Assembly (NCBI RefSeq): GCF_013340935.1
Contig: NZ_WHOS01000025.1
Span: forward strand, 1-64,000
Direction: 5' to 3'
Length of the DNA: 64,000 bases
Source: Azospirillum melinis
Lineage (GTDB): Bacteria; Pseudomonadota; Alphaproteobacteria; Azospirillales; Azospirillaceae
Below, in pieces: positions 52,130 to 61,201 of the stretch (position 1 is the stretch's first letter; the number at the start of each line of letters is the position of its first letter). A program made the translations under genes and the position numbers. The notes under the pieces were generated by a model. It worked only from the letters and a program-made list of their open reading frames with translations, had not been told where the DNA came from and ran no database searches.

Positions 52130-53089
52130 ATGTCGACCGCCCAACGCCTCGGCAATGACGGCCCGGAGATCGGCGCCAGCATCGTCCTCTGCACCCATCG
52201 GCGTCCGGAACTGCTCGCCGCCTGCCTGGACAGCCTGGCCGGACAGCGGGCGGGCTTTGCCCCAGGCAGCTCCCGTGAAATGGCCCATGAGATCCTCGTG
52301 ATCGACAACTCCCCCCTGGAGGACGGGCGGGCGGTCGTCGAGAGCCGGCAGGCCGCCTTCGCTTTGCGGGGTGTGCCGCTGCGCTACGTCATGGAGGGGA
52401 ATCCAGGCGTCAGTTTCGCCCGCAATCGCGGCGTGCTCGAAGCGGTGGGAGCCCTGATCGCCTTCATCGATGATGACGAGCGGGCCTGCGACGGGTGGCT
52501 GGAGCGCTTGCTGGAGCCCTTCCATCGACTTGGCGATGCCGTGGACATCGTTGCCGGCGAGGTCGAGCCGGATTTCGGCGCCCTGGCCCGGCCGGACTGG
52601 TTGGCCGACGACATGATGCATTTTTTCTCATGCCGTTGGGGCTGGGACAGCGAGCCCCGCTTTCTGCGCGAGGCCGAATGGTTCGGTGAAGGGAACTGCG
52701 CCTTCCGCAAGCGGCTGATGGCCGGGCGCGCCTTCCCCACCGACCTTGGCCGCAAGGGGGATGGGTTGATGACGAACGAAGGCATCGTCTTCATGGAGAT
52801 GCGCAGTGCCGGAGCCGCCACCTACTATGTGCCGGCCGCCATGGTGTCCCACCTCATCCATCCCGACCGGTTGAACCGACGCTGGCTGATGCGGCGGATG
52901 TTCTACCAAGGGGTTTCCAACCGCTTGACGCAGCGGCGATACGGGCTTTCCGAACAGCGCTGGGACTTCAACGTCAATTTGGCCAAGCTGGCCGATCTCG
53001 ATGTCGAGAGCCTGGAGGGAGAAAGCCTGAGGGCGATGATCCGGCTGTATTACCAGCTCGGATATGCGTCGGGTTCCAGCATGGGTTGA
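52130..53089 (+). CDS. Glycosyltransferase, GT2 family
   Basis: This 319-residue GT-A enzyme has the opening strand ASIVLCTHRRPELLAACLDSL, NPGVSFARNRGV and the metal-binding AFIDDDERA. AGGTGGAG lies 5 nt before the ATG. It follows the three-domain glycosyltransferase by 13 bp and is likely co-transcribed. The C-terminal half (about 220-300) has the extra helices common in GT2 enzymes of O-antigen and glycan clusters. It is convergent with the PhyH gene. Confidence 0.92.
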   Translation: MSTAQRLGNDGPEIGASIVLCTHRRPELLAACLDSLAGQRAGFAPGSSREMAHEILVIDNSPLEDGRAVVESRQAAFALRGVPLRYVMEGNPGVSFARNRGVLEAVGALIAFIDDDERACDGWLERLLEPFHRLGDAVDIVAGEVEPDFGALARPDWLADDMMHFFSCRWGWDSEPRFLREAEWFGEGNCAFRKRLMAGRAFPTDLGRKGDGLMTNEGIVFMEMRSAGAATYYVPAAMVSHLIHPDRLNRRWLMRRMFYQGVSNRLTQRRYGLSEQRWDFNVNLAKLADLDVESLEGESLRAMIRLYYQLGYASGSSMG

Positions 53090-53106
53090 GGCCATCCGGA
53101 AACCCG

Positions 53107-54096
53107 TCAGGCCGCCACATAGATCCGGTTTACGAAGGGGTCCAGCCCGCCCGGCACGGCCGGAGAACGGCGGTCGAGCGGCGGAACGGTCGGGCCGTGG
53201 GGGGTGCGGTTGACGTTGTACTGACCGGACAGCAGCAGGCGCCGGCCCCGCCGCGGCAGGGCGCCCTTGTGGACGCCATAGGTGTCGCCCAGGAAGCGGC
53301 TGCCGGCCGGGCCGGTCATTGTCACCGTTCCGGCTGTACCGAAGGCGGCCTCTACCTGCGCGTCGGTCAGGGCGCGGCCGGTGGAGAGCAGGCGGCTGCG
53401 GTGGCTGCCCTTGACGAAAATATGCGGTCCGCCATCCTCGTCTACGTCGGTCAGGTAAAAGAAGATTTTGAAGCCGCGCAGGCTGTCCAGGTCGCGGTGG
53501 TGGCGCTGGGTGCCCTTGGCCGCCTCACGCCCGCCGAAACTTCCGCCGCCCCAGGACCACCAGCAGCCGATGTTGTCGAGGATCGGCTTGCAGCCGAGAT
53601 ACAGCTCCGCCGTCTCCAGCACCTGCGGGTCGTTGAAGAGAGCCAGCACATGGGGTGCCTGCAGGATCTGGTCGATGCCGTGATAGCCCATATTGGAGTC
53701 CGGGCTGGGCGGGCTGTCGGGCCGGAACCAGCCCATATGCGGGCGGAAGGGATCGTGGCAGGGGATGTTCTCGAAATAGGCGCGCAAATCCCCGGCGATG
53801 GCCGGGTCGATGGGCGGCAGCAGCGGGGTGATGCCGTCCCTCTCCAGCGTCCGGCACCAGTCCCGCGCCTCCAGCGACGGATGGAAACCGGGCGTGCGCG
53901 GCCGCTTTGCCGCGAGCAGCCCAGCCAGGCGGTCGCGCAGGACCGGGTCGGTGACGATGGGCAGGATGTCGTAGATGGCATGGCGCGGATCGGCCTTCGC
54001 CCTCCGCCAGTAGCCCCGTGGCGAGGCGATGCGCGTCCGCACATTGTCCAGAAAGCTGCCGACGGGGGCGGAGGCTGGGATAAAGGAGGACGTCAT
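53107..54096 (-). CDS. Phytanoyl-CoA dioxygenase (PhyH)-like oxygenase
   Basis: This 329-residue protein matches PhyH-type Fe(II)/2-oxoglutarate oxygenases, with the iron motif HHRDLD (His-x-Asp) and a distal His in GVHKGALP. A Trp/Gly-rich segment (IGCWWSWGGGSFGG) precedes the motif. Related enzymes hydroxylate lipids, amino acids or sugars. Its neighbours are glycosyltransferases and a sialidase-like gene, so it may modify a glycan or its lipid anchor. There is no signal peptide. Confidence 0.87.
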   Translation of the reverse strand: MTSSFIPASAPVGSFLDNVRTRIASPRGYWRRAKADPRHAIYDILPIVTDPVLRDRLAGLLAAKRPRTPGFHPSLEARDWCRTLERDGITPLLPPIDPAIAGDLRAYFENIPCHDPFRPHMGWFRPDSPPSPDSNMGYHGIDQILQAPHVLALFNDPQVLETAELYLGCKPILDNIGCWWSWGGGSFGGREAAKGTQRHHRDLDSLRGFKIFFYLTDVDEDGGPHIFVKGSHRSRLLSTGRALTDAQVEAAFGTAGTVTMTGPAGSRFLGDTYGVHKGALPRRGRRLLLSGQYNVNRTPHGPTVPPLDRRSPAVPGGLDPFVNRIYVAA

Positions 54097-54261
54097 GGGA
54101 TGCCGAACCGCGTAAAAGGGGAATCGCCTTCAAAGACTCTCCACAAGGGCGCCAGCCTTTCAAGGGGTATCCGTTTTCAGCGCCGTTCTGCTGCCGAGGC
54201 ACGGCGTCGCGGGTTATAAGCCTTGCGGTCTTTTGAGGACTGAAGAAGGCAGGGGAACCCG

Positions 54262-55419
54262 ATGGCCATGGCCGGTGTCGAACATCGTGTGCTGTACCGC
54301 GACCCACGTTTCTATGCGTCCTTCCCGTCGCTGACCCCGACCGCAGCAGGGCAGCAGGGGGCGGTCCTGCTGGCCTTCCGGCGGGCCCGCGACCATCGCT
54401 GGCTGCGCGGGGCGGAATACCGGGCGGGGGAGACCGGGTTCAACCATGTCGACCATCTCGATTCGCGGTCGCAGACCGTCCTGCTGCGGCTCGGCCCCGA
54501 TGCGGAGCCGCTGGGGGAGGAAACGGCCCTGCCCCCCGACCCGCAGGCCGCCGACCAGGACGCCAGCCTGCTCACCCTTCGCGACGGCCGCATCCTGCTG
54601 ACCGGCTTCCGCTGGTATCCGGTGCCGTCGTCCCAGGGGGAAGCGCTGCGCGCGCTGGGAATCGGGCTGACCGGCAACCCGCAAAAGACCGGCGACCTCT
54701 ACATCTTCTGGGGCGGCTACAGCCGGTACAGCGACGATGGCGGGCGGAACTGGACCGCGCACCGCGATTTGCCCCCGCTGCCCGGCCATCCCGACATCGT
54801 GCCGGGCCGGCGGCCCTTCCATGGCGGGGCGGTGCGCGGCCGGGCGGTGGAGGCGCCGGACGGCACGATCCTGCAGACCGGCTACACCCACCACCCTTCC
54901 ACCGGGACCTATGCCAGCCATCTCTTCGCCTCCACCGACCGGGGGGAAAGCTGGGTGCACCGGGCGATCATCGCCATCGATGCCGAGGCCAGGGCCGGCT
55001 TCTGCGAGACGGCGCTGCATCTGGACGCCGGCGGGGTGCTGTACGCCTTCCACCGCACCACCGGGCTGGACGACCATCTGGCGACCTCGCGCTCCACCGA
55101 CATGGGCCACAGCTGGGAGCCGTGGCGGCGCCATGCGGTGGTCGGCCATCCCTATGACGCCTGCCCGCTGCCGGACGGCCGGCTGCTGCTCGTCGGCGGC
55201 TACCGCCATGCGCCCTACGGCGTGCGCGCCCGCATCTACGACCCACGCCGCCAGCAGCCGGACGAGGGGACGGAGCTGGTGCTGCGCGACGACGGGCCGG
55301 CGCCGGACCTGGGTTATCCCTGGGCGGCCATGCTGCCGGACGGCCGCGCCATGGTCGCCTATTACATCTGCGACGCCACGGGGCTGCGCGGGATCGAGGC
55401 GACGCTGTTCCGGCCGTGA
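54262..55419 (+). CDS. Sialidase-like beta-propeller protein
   Basis: This 385-residue protein contains at least three Asp-boxes (YSDDGGRNW, STDRGESW, STDMGHSW), the hallmark of six-bladed sialidase/neuraminidase propellers. Because the Arg triad cannot be placed with confidence, it may be a glycosidase for another sugar or a binding protein. No signal peptide is seen. AGGGGA precedes the ATG. It heads a plus-strand group with the Rieske oxygenase, DUF1800 and DUF1501 genes. Confidence 0.83.
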   Translation: MAMAGVEHRVLYRDPRFYASFPSLTPTAAGQQGAVLLAFRRARDHRWLRGAEYRAGETGFNHVDHLDSRSQTVLLRLGPDAEPLGEETALPPDPQAADQDASLLTLRDGRILLTGFRWYPVPSSQGEALRALGIGLTGNPQKTGDLYIFWGGYSRYSDDGGRNWTAHRDLPPLPGHPDIVPGRRPFHGGAVRGRAVEAPDGTILQTGYTHHPSTGTYASHLFASTDRGESWVHRAIIAIDAEARAGFCETALHLDAGGVLYAFHRTTGLDDHLATSRSTDMGHSWEPWRRHAVVGHPYDACPLPDGRLLLVGGYRHAPYGVRARIYDPRRQQPDEGTELVLRDDGPAPDLGYPWAAMLPDGRAMVAYYICDATGLRGIEATLFRP

Positions 55420-55496
55420 AAGGGCTGGGGGAGTGCGGCCTGCGACCCGCTGTGCCCTGGACCGGCCGGCGGGGCGCGGGCTACCCTTCCTGCATC

Positions 55497-56615
55497 ATGG
55501 AAAGCTCCCTCCCCTTCGCCGCCGCCAAGGCCGTCCCCGGCATCGACCCTGCCGCCTACCACGCCCCGGAGATCTTCCGGGTGGAGGAGGAGCGGGTCTT
55601 CCGCCGGTCCTGGGTCTTCGCCGGCTTCACCGACGACCTCGCCCGGCCCAACGACTATCTGACCCGGCGGATCGGTGGGCTGGACGTGCTGGTGCAGAAT
55701 TTCGACGGGGAGCTGCGGGGCTTCCGCAATGTCTGCACCCACCGCTTCGCCATGATCCACCGGGCGCCGCGCGGCAACGGCATGCTGCGCTGCGGCTATC
55801 ATGGCTGGACCTTCGACCGCGATGGCGTGCCCTATGGCATCCCCGGCAACGAGGCGAATTTCGGCCTCGACCGGGAGGGCCGCTGCGGCCGTGCCCTGAC
55901 CCCGGTGGCGGTCGGGGTGTGCGGGCGTTTCGTCTTCCTGCGGGTGGCGGCGGAGGGGCCGGATCTCGATGACTGGCTGGGCGGCTATGCCGACGTGCTG
56001 CGCCATGCCTCGGAGATCTTCGTCCGCCCCTTCGACGAGCGGTCGATGGAGTGGGCCGCCAACTGGAAGATGGGGGTGGAGAGCGTGCTGGAGGTCTACC
56101 ACGCCGACCTCACCCACCCCACCACCTTCCGCAAGCTGGTGAAAGGCGACTGGCGCTGCGATTACGATGGCGCCCATTCCCGCGGCGTCACTTCGGTGTC
56201 GGACAGGAGCGCCCGCTGGTGGGACGGCGTGTCGGAGCGGCTGGGCTTCCGCCCCAGCACCGCCTTGCGTGACTACGACCACCTGCACATCTTCCCCAAC
56301 CTGGAGATCGGCTTCACCCGGGGGGCGGTGATGAGCGTCCAGACCTACGACCCGCTCGGTCCCGACCGCTGCGCGCTGGGCCTCCGCCTGTTTCTGGCCG
56401 ATCCGGACGGCGATGCCGGCAGGGGGGGGCCCGCCGCCCGCCGCCTGATCGAGGAGGGCGCCCGCGACCTCAACGTCGCCCTGCTGCGCGAGGACCAGGA
56501 AGCGTCGGAGTTGGCCTTCCGGGGCTGCCGGCAGACGGACCGCCCGGCGGTGCTCGGCCTGAACGAGGAGCGCATCCAGCAGTTCCACACGGTTTGGCGG
56601 GGAATGATGGGCTGA
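55497..56615 (+). CDS. Rieske non-heme iron oxygenase, large subunit (full length)
   Basis: ATG 55497 gives 372 residues. The Rieske [2Fe-2S] motif is C80-T-H82 ... C99-G-Y-H102 and the catalytic iron site is H202-x4-H207 within LEVYHADLTH. Both halves needed for activity are present, in contrast to the split pair at 60.2-61.9 kb. A GTG at 55416 overlaps the previous stop by 4 bp and would add 27 unmatched residues, so it is less likely. It needs a reductase, not found here. The substrate is unknown. Confidence 0.92.
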   Translation: MESSLPFAAAKAVPGIDPAAYHAPEIFRVEEERVFRRSWVFAGFTDDLARPNDYLTRRIGGLDVLVQNFDGELRGFRNVCTHRFAMIHRAPRGNGMLRCGYHGWTFDRDGVPYGIPGNEANFGLDREGRCGRALTPVAVGVCGRFVFLRVAAEGPDLDDWLGGYADVLRHASEIFVRPFDERSMEWAANWKMGVESVLEVYHADLTHPTTFRKLVKGDWRCDYDGAHSRGVTSVSDRSARWWDGVSERLGFRPSTALRDYDHLHIFPNLEIGFTRGAVMSVQTYDPLGPDRCALGLRLFLADPDGDAGRGGPAARRLIEEGARDLNVALLREDQEASELAFRGCRQTDRPAVLGLNEERIQQFHTVWRGMMG

Positions 56616-56714
56616 CTCCGTCTCCCGCCTCCGCCCCGCTTTTTGTCGCTGTCCAGGGAACCGGGAGTCTGCCACCATCGGGCGGGGGGCTTGGTCGTCG
56701 GAGGTTCATCCACC

Positions 56715-58310
56715 ATGGGCGGCACCATGACGATTCCCCCTGCCGTTGTCTTTGGCCGGCTTGCCTTCGGTCCGCGAGCTGCGGAGCCTGACGCCGACAG
56801 CGGCCGTCCCGACTGGCTGGCCCGCTGGCTCGACCGGCAGCTGTCTCCCGATCTTTCCTCCGATGGCCGCGACGACCCCGAGGTCGAGCGCCATCTCGCC
56901 GCGGCCAAGCTGCGCATCCGCTATCCCGCCGGGGACGGCTGGGAGGCGGTGGACGAGGACCGGCCGCTGGCCTGCCTGGGCCAACCGATCGAGGCGCTGT
57001 GGCCGCTGGCCGCCAACCGTCCCGCGGTCGCCGGTCCGGAGCGGCAGAGGCCACGGCTGGAGACCGCAGCCGCCACCCTGATCCGCGCCGTCCACAGCCG
57101 CTGGCAGCTGCGCGAGGTGCTGGTCGATTTCTGGCACAACCATTTCAACGTCAACGCGGCGGGCGAGCCGGCGGTGGCCGCCGCCCTCCCCGTCTATGAC
57201 CGTGACGTCATCCGCCGCCATGCGCTGGGCAATTTCCGCGCCTTCCTGGAGGCGGTGGCGACCAGCAGCGCCATGCAGGTCTATCTGAACAACCGCTCGT
57301 CCCGCGCCGGCGCCGCCAACGAGAATTACGCCCGCGAGCTGTTCGAACTGCACGGGCTGGGGCGCGACGCCTATCTGAACGCGCTCTACAACCGCTGGCG
57401 CGACGTGCCGGGGGCGCTGCGCGGCGCCCCCGACGGCTACATCGACCAGGATGTCTATGAGGCCGCCCGCGCTTTCACCGGCTGGACGCTGGAGGACGGC
57501 GCCGGGCTGGGCGGCGACGCCAGGCTGCCGGTGACCGGCCGCTTCACCTATGTCGAGGGTTGGCACGACACTTACCAGAAGCGGGTACTGGGGCGGGAGT
57601 TCGACCCCTTCCAGTCGCCGATGGACGACGGGCGCCGCGTGCTCGACCTCGTTGCCGACCATCCGGCGACCGCGCGCAACCTCTGCACCGCGCTGTGCCG
57701 CCGGCTTGTCGCCGACGATCCGCCGGCCGGGCTGGTCGCCCTGGCGGCACGGGGGTGGACGGAGAGCCGCAGCAAGCCGGACCAGATCGCCCGCGTCGTC
57801 CGCGCCATCGCGCTCTCCCCCGACTTCGCGCGGATCCGCGATGCCAAGGTGAAGCGCCCGCTGGAGCTGGTGGCGTCCTTCGCCCGCGGCGCCGGCATCG
57901 ACCTTGTCCCCACCAACGCCCTGCTGGGCGAGCTGGACGGCAGCGGCCAGCGGCTGTTCGGCTGGCCCGCCCCGGTCGGCCATCCCGACCGGATGGAGGC
58001 GTGGCTTGGAGCCGCCGCCATGCGCCGGCGCTGGTCGCTCCTGCTCGGGCTGGCGGAGAACCGCTGGGAGACCGGAGCCATCGACCTCGCCGCCCGTTTC
58101 CCGGCTCCGCTGCCGGCGGCGGCGGCGGCGGACCGCTGGCAGGGGATGCTGCATGGCGGCGAGCCGGAACCAACGACCACCGCCGCCATCCTGGCCGGCA
58201 TGGGGCTGGCGGCAGACGCGATGCTGATGCCCGGCACGAAGGCCGGCGACGACCGGCTGCGGCGGATCGCCGCCTTCGTGGCGATGGCGCCGCGCTTCAA
58301 CCAACGCTGA
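56715..58310 (+). CDS. DUF1800 family protein
   Basis: This 531-residue protein has the family signature DFWHNHFNV and the segment NENYARELFELHGLG. DUF1800 proteins are almost always encoded beside a DUF1501 partner, as here, and are of unknown function. No clear signal peptide is seen. GGAGG lies 10 nt before ATG 56715, and an internal ATG at 56727 is also possible. The DUF1501 gene follows after 14 bp. Confidence 0.92.
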   Translation: MGGTMTIPPAVVFGRLAFGPRAAEPDADSGRPDWLARWLDRQLSPDLSSDGRDDPEVERHLAAAKLRIRYPAGDGWEAVDEDRPLACLGQPIEALWPLAANRPAVAGPERQRPRLETAAATLIRAVHSRWQLREVLVDFWHNHFNVNAAGEPAVAAALPVYDRDVIRRHALGNFRAFLEAVATSSAMQVYLNNRSSRAGAANENYARELFELHGLGRDAYLNALYNRWRDVPGALRGAPDGYIDQDVYEAARAFTGWTLEDGAGLGGDARLPVTGRFTYVEGWHDTYQKRVLGREFDPFQSPMDDGRRVLDLVADHPATARNLCTALCRRLVADDPPAGLVALAARGWTESRSKPDQIARVVRAIALSPDFARIRDAKVKRPLELVASFARGAGIDLVPTNALLGELDGSGQRLFGWPAPVGHPDRMEAWLGAAAMRRRWSLLLGLAENRWETGAIDLAARFPAPLPAAAAADRWQGMLHGGEPEPTTTAAILAGMGLAADAMLMPGTKAGDDRLRRIAAFVAMAPRFNQR

Positions 58311-58324
58311 GGGAGGTTTGAGCC

Positions 58325-59620
58325 ATGGCGCTCTCTCGCCGCACTGTGATGCAGGGCGGGCTGATGGCCGGTCTCGGATTGGCCGGGGGCAGTCTGACGG
58401 GGCTGCCCGGTGTCCGCAGCCTCGCCTTTGCTGCCGATAAGTCTGTTGAGGCGCCGGTCGGGACGCTGGGGGCCGGCACGCTGGTGGTGGTGTTCCTGCG
58501 CGGCGGGGCGGACATGCTGGCGCTGGTGGCGCCGGCCGACGACCCCGACTATCGCGCAGCGCGGACACCGGAACTGCGGGTGATGGCGGAGGGGCCGAAG
58601 GCCGGCATCCGGCTGGACCAGACGCTGGCCCCAACCCTCGACTTCCGCCTGCATCCGGACGCCGCCCCGCTGGCGGAGCTTTATGCCGCCCGCCGGCTCG
58701 CCATCGTCCATGCGGTCGGGCTGACCGACGGCACCCGCAGCCATTTCGTTGCCCAGGACCTGATGGAGCGCGGCATCGCCCGCGAGGAGGATCTCGCCCG
58801 CACCGGCAGCGGCTGGGTTGCCCGCTGGCTTGGCGAGGGCGGGCATGGTGAGGGGGAGCAAGGACGGGTTCCGGCCATCGGCACCGCCGCCGCTCCGGCC
58901 GCCGCCCTTGCGGGGCTGGGCGGCGCGCTTGCCGTGCCCGACCTGCGCGGCGGGCTGGCCCCTCCCGGCGGGCCGCAGGCGGCGGCGGTGCTGGCGGCGC
59001 TGTCCCGGCAGGGCGACGGCGCCTATGAGCGGGCGGCTCGGGCGGCGCTCGGCGGGCTGTCGGCGGTCGACGGCCGGCTGCCGCGCGGGACGGACGGCAA
59101 GGTCGCCGCCTACGATGCGGAGGGCGGGGCCGTCTATGAGGAGACCGAGGCCGGGCGGGCGCTGCAGACGGTGGCCCGCATGCTGAAGATGGACATCGGC
59201 CTGCGGGCGGCCTGCGTCGATGTCGCCGGCTGGGACACCCACGAGAACCAGCAGGGGCGCTTCGCCACCGCCGTCGGCCAGCTGTCGCGCGCGCTTGCCG
59301 CCTTCCATGCCGACACCCTGCGCTATGAACGCGACCTGACGGTGGTGGTGATGAGCGAGTTCGGCCGGCGCCTGCGCGGCAACCGCAGCCAGGGCACCGA
59401 CCACGGCCATGGCGGCGCCATGCTGGTGCTGGGCGGCCGGGTGGCAGGCGGGCGCATGCTGGGCCGCTGGCCAGGCTTGGCCAGCCACCAGCTGGACCGC
59501 GGCGTCGACCTGGCGGTCACCACCGATTACCGGACTGTGCTGTCGGAACTGATCGGCGCACCGGCGACGCGCGGCTTTCCGGGCTTCCAGGGCGCGCCGC
59601 TGGGCGTGCTGCGGGGGTGA
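58325..59620 (+). CDS. DUF1501 family protein, Tat-exported
   Basis: This 431-residue protein carries a twin-arginine signal (LSRRTVMQGGLMAGLGLAGG). The family motifs GWDTHENQQG and MSEFGRRLRGN ... GTDHGHGGAMLVLGG are present. They resemble the alkaline-phosphatase/sulfatase fold and suggest a metal-dependent hydrolase in the periplasm. GGGAGG precedes the ATG. It is the partner of the upstream DUF1800 gene and ends 31 bp before the convergent GNAT gene. Confidence 0.92.
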   Translation: MALSRRTVMQGGLMAGLGLAGGSLTGLPGVRSLAFAADKSVEAPVGTLGAGTLVVVFLRGGADMLALVAPADDPDYRAARTPELRVMAEGPKAGIRLDQTLAPTLDFRLHPDAAPLAELYAARRLAIVHAVGLTDGTRSHFVAQDLMERGIAREEDLARTGSGWVARWLGEGGHGEGEQGRVPAIGTAAAPAAALAGLGGALAVPDLRGGLAPPGGPQAAAVLAALSRQGDGAYERAARAALGGLSAVDGRLPRGTDGKVAAYDAEGGAVYEETEAGRALQTVARMLKMDIGLRAACVDVAGWDTHENQQGRFATAVGQLSRALAAFHADTLRYERDLTVVVMSEFGRRLRGNRSQGTDHGHGGAMLVLGGRVAGGRMLGRWPGLASHQLDRGVDLAVTTDYRTVLSELIGAPATRGFPGFQGAPLGVLRG

Positions 59621-59651
59621 GGAACAGGGCGGTGGGGCGGCTCTTTTCCCC

Positions 59652-60215
59652 CTACTTCCACTCCCGCCCGTCCATGTCCTGGTAGACCCTGAACCGGTCG
59701 CGCACCGCCAGCCAGTCCTCGGCCAGCATTTCGAAGATGTGCAGGTCGACCTCCTGCCCGTCCTTCACCACTTGGCGCTTCAGCACGCCGACCGGGCGGT
59801 AGCCGATCATCGGCTGGCCTTTCAGCAGGCGGGGGCTGTTGGTGCCCAGGATGTGGTTCACCACCTTGCGCAGCCCCATGGCGAAGAAGACGTGGTTCAG
59901 CATGTAGGCGAAGTTCAGCGGGGCGGCACCCATCCGTCCTGCCCGCTCGCCCATCAGCACGCCGAAGGTGGCGATCCGCCACTCCGGCTCGGTCACGGTG
60001 ATGGAGACATGGCCGGCCGGCACGCCGTCGACGCAGAGGATGCGGTGGACATAGTCGTCCCGTTCCGCGCAGCGCCGCAGCCACGCCTTCTGGCGCTCCA
60101 CGTCATAGGGGACTTTCGTCAGCATTTGCCCGGCGATGTCGGGCCGGGTGCGCCAGCCGAGCATAAGTTCGGCGTGCTCCTCGGTCGGCTCGATGAAGGT
60201 CAGGGCGCCGCTCAT
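59652..60215 (-). CDS. GNAT-family N-acetyltransferase (PseH/RimJ-like)
   Basis: This 187-residue protein has the GNAT fold of the RimJ/PseH branch: an N-terminal strand FIEPTEEHAELMLGWRTRPD, then GHVSITVTEPEWRIATFGVLMGE and a late helix with NHVFFAMGLRKVVNHILG. It starts inside the stop of the catalytic-only oxygenase gene (ATGA overlap), so it is the last gene of the coupled operon. A sugar 4-amino group is a possible substrate, given the pseB/pseC genes in the window. This is inference. Confidence 0.85.
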   Translation of the reverse strand: MSGALTFIEPTEEHAELMLGWRTRPDIAGQMLTKVPYDVERQKAWLRRCAERDDYVHRILCVDGVPAGHVSITVTEPEWRIATFGVLMGERAGRMGAAPLNFAYMLNHVFFAMGLRKVVNHILGTNSPRLLKGQPMIGYRPVGVLKRQVVKDGQEVDLHIFEMLAEDWLAVRDRFRVYQDMDGREWK

Positions 60216-61201
60216 TCGGTCTCTCCCAGCTGGCGCAGCATCGCCTGATGGAAGTCGAGGATGCGGCGCTCGCGCCGGCCGTAGATGCCGGTGATGTGGG
60301 GAAGGTCGGCGATGCCGGGACGGCCCTGCTGCACCGCCTCGCAGACCGGACAGTCCTCGGCGATCACGGTGCCGGCGGACTGGATCAGGTAGGTGGCGGT
60401 GGAGCGGTGGAAGGCCTGCTCGCGTGCGGTTTCCAGCCGGGTGGTGGGCAGGAACAGCTGCCACCGCAGGACCGAGGAATCGGGGGCGACGGGATCGACC
60501 CGGTGCGGGATCACCGTGGCGCCGTAGAAGGTCGCCAGATAAAAATTCGGGAAAATGAAGGTGTGGCGGTAAAAGGGTTCCTCGGCGAAGCGGCGCATCC
60601 GCAGCTTGGCGTCCAGCTTCGCCCACCAGCCGGCGGTGCCGTCGGCCAGCAGCCAGCGGGAATCGCTGTTGGCGCCATGGCGTTCGGTGACGAGGTGGCT
60701 CTGCCAGTCGGGATGGACGGCGGGGTGGATGGTGTCGGGATGGACGGTGGAGCCGTGGAAATCGTCCATCGTGTTCTCGACCAGCGCCTTCCAGTTGGCC
60801 TGGAACGCGATGCCGACGGGAGCCTGCGGGTTCAGGCAGTTGGCCGACATCGTCGCCAGCCGCTCGCCATAGGGCGCCAGATGGTCGGCCAGGGTCGGGC
60901 CGCCGTCCTGTGCCACGCGGGCGAAGACCAGGGCGCCGCAGCGGTCGATCTGAAGAGGGCGCACCTGCTCTCCATCTCGGCACACGCCATCCATGGCCTC
61001 GCCTTGGCGCCGCAGTTCGAAGCGCAGCCCGGCCATCTCGGCGGTCAGGACGTTCGTGTCTTCGAACACGCCCATATAAAGCCAGCAGCGGCCGAAGACC
61101 CGCTCGCGCTCCTGGGCGAAGGCTTCCCCGGTCCAGAAATGGCTGTGGGGAAGGAAGGCGCCTGTCTCGGGAACGATGCTCTGGACGGGATGCGCGCTCA
61201 T
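60212..61201 (-). CDS. Rieske-type oxygenase subunit with catalytic iron site but no Rieske cluster
   Basis: This 329-residue protein keeps the oxygenase C-terminal domain, with the iron-binding motif FH149-x4-H154 in ENTMDDFHGSTVH, and a typical oxygenase N-terminal start (FWTGEAFAQERERVFGRCW). The region that should hold CxH ... CxxH is absent: the sequence passes from LRFELRRQGEAMDG straight to LVFARV. It overlaps both neighbours by 4 bp. It could function only if a partner provides the [2Fe-2S] cluster, and the adjacent gene encodes exactly that. Confidence 0.88.
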   Translation of the reverse strand: MSAHPVQSIVPETGAFLPHSHFWTGEAFAQERERVFGRCWLYMGVFEDTNVLTAEMAGLRFELRRQGEAMDGVCRDGEQVRPLQIDRCGALVFARVAQDGGPTLADHLAPYGERLATMSANCLNPQAPVGIAFQANWKALVENTMDDFHGSTVHPDTIHPAVHPDWQSHLVTERHGANSDSRWLLADGTAGWWAKLDAKLRMRRFAEEPFYRHTFIFPNFYLATFYGATVIPHRVDPVAPDSSVLRWQLFLPTTRLETAREQAFHRSTATYLIQSAGTVIAEDCPVCEAVQQGRPGIADLPHITGIYGRRERRILDFHQAMLRQLGETE

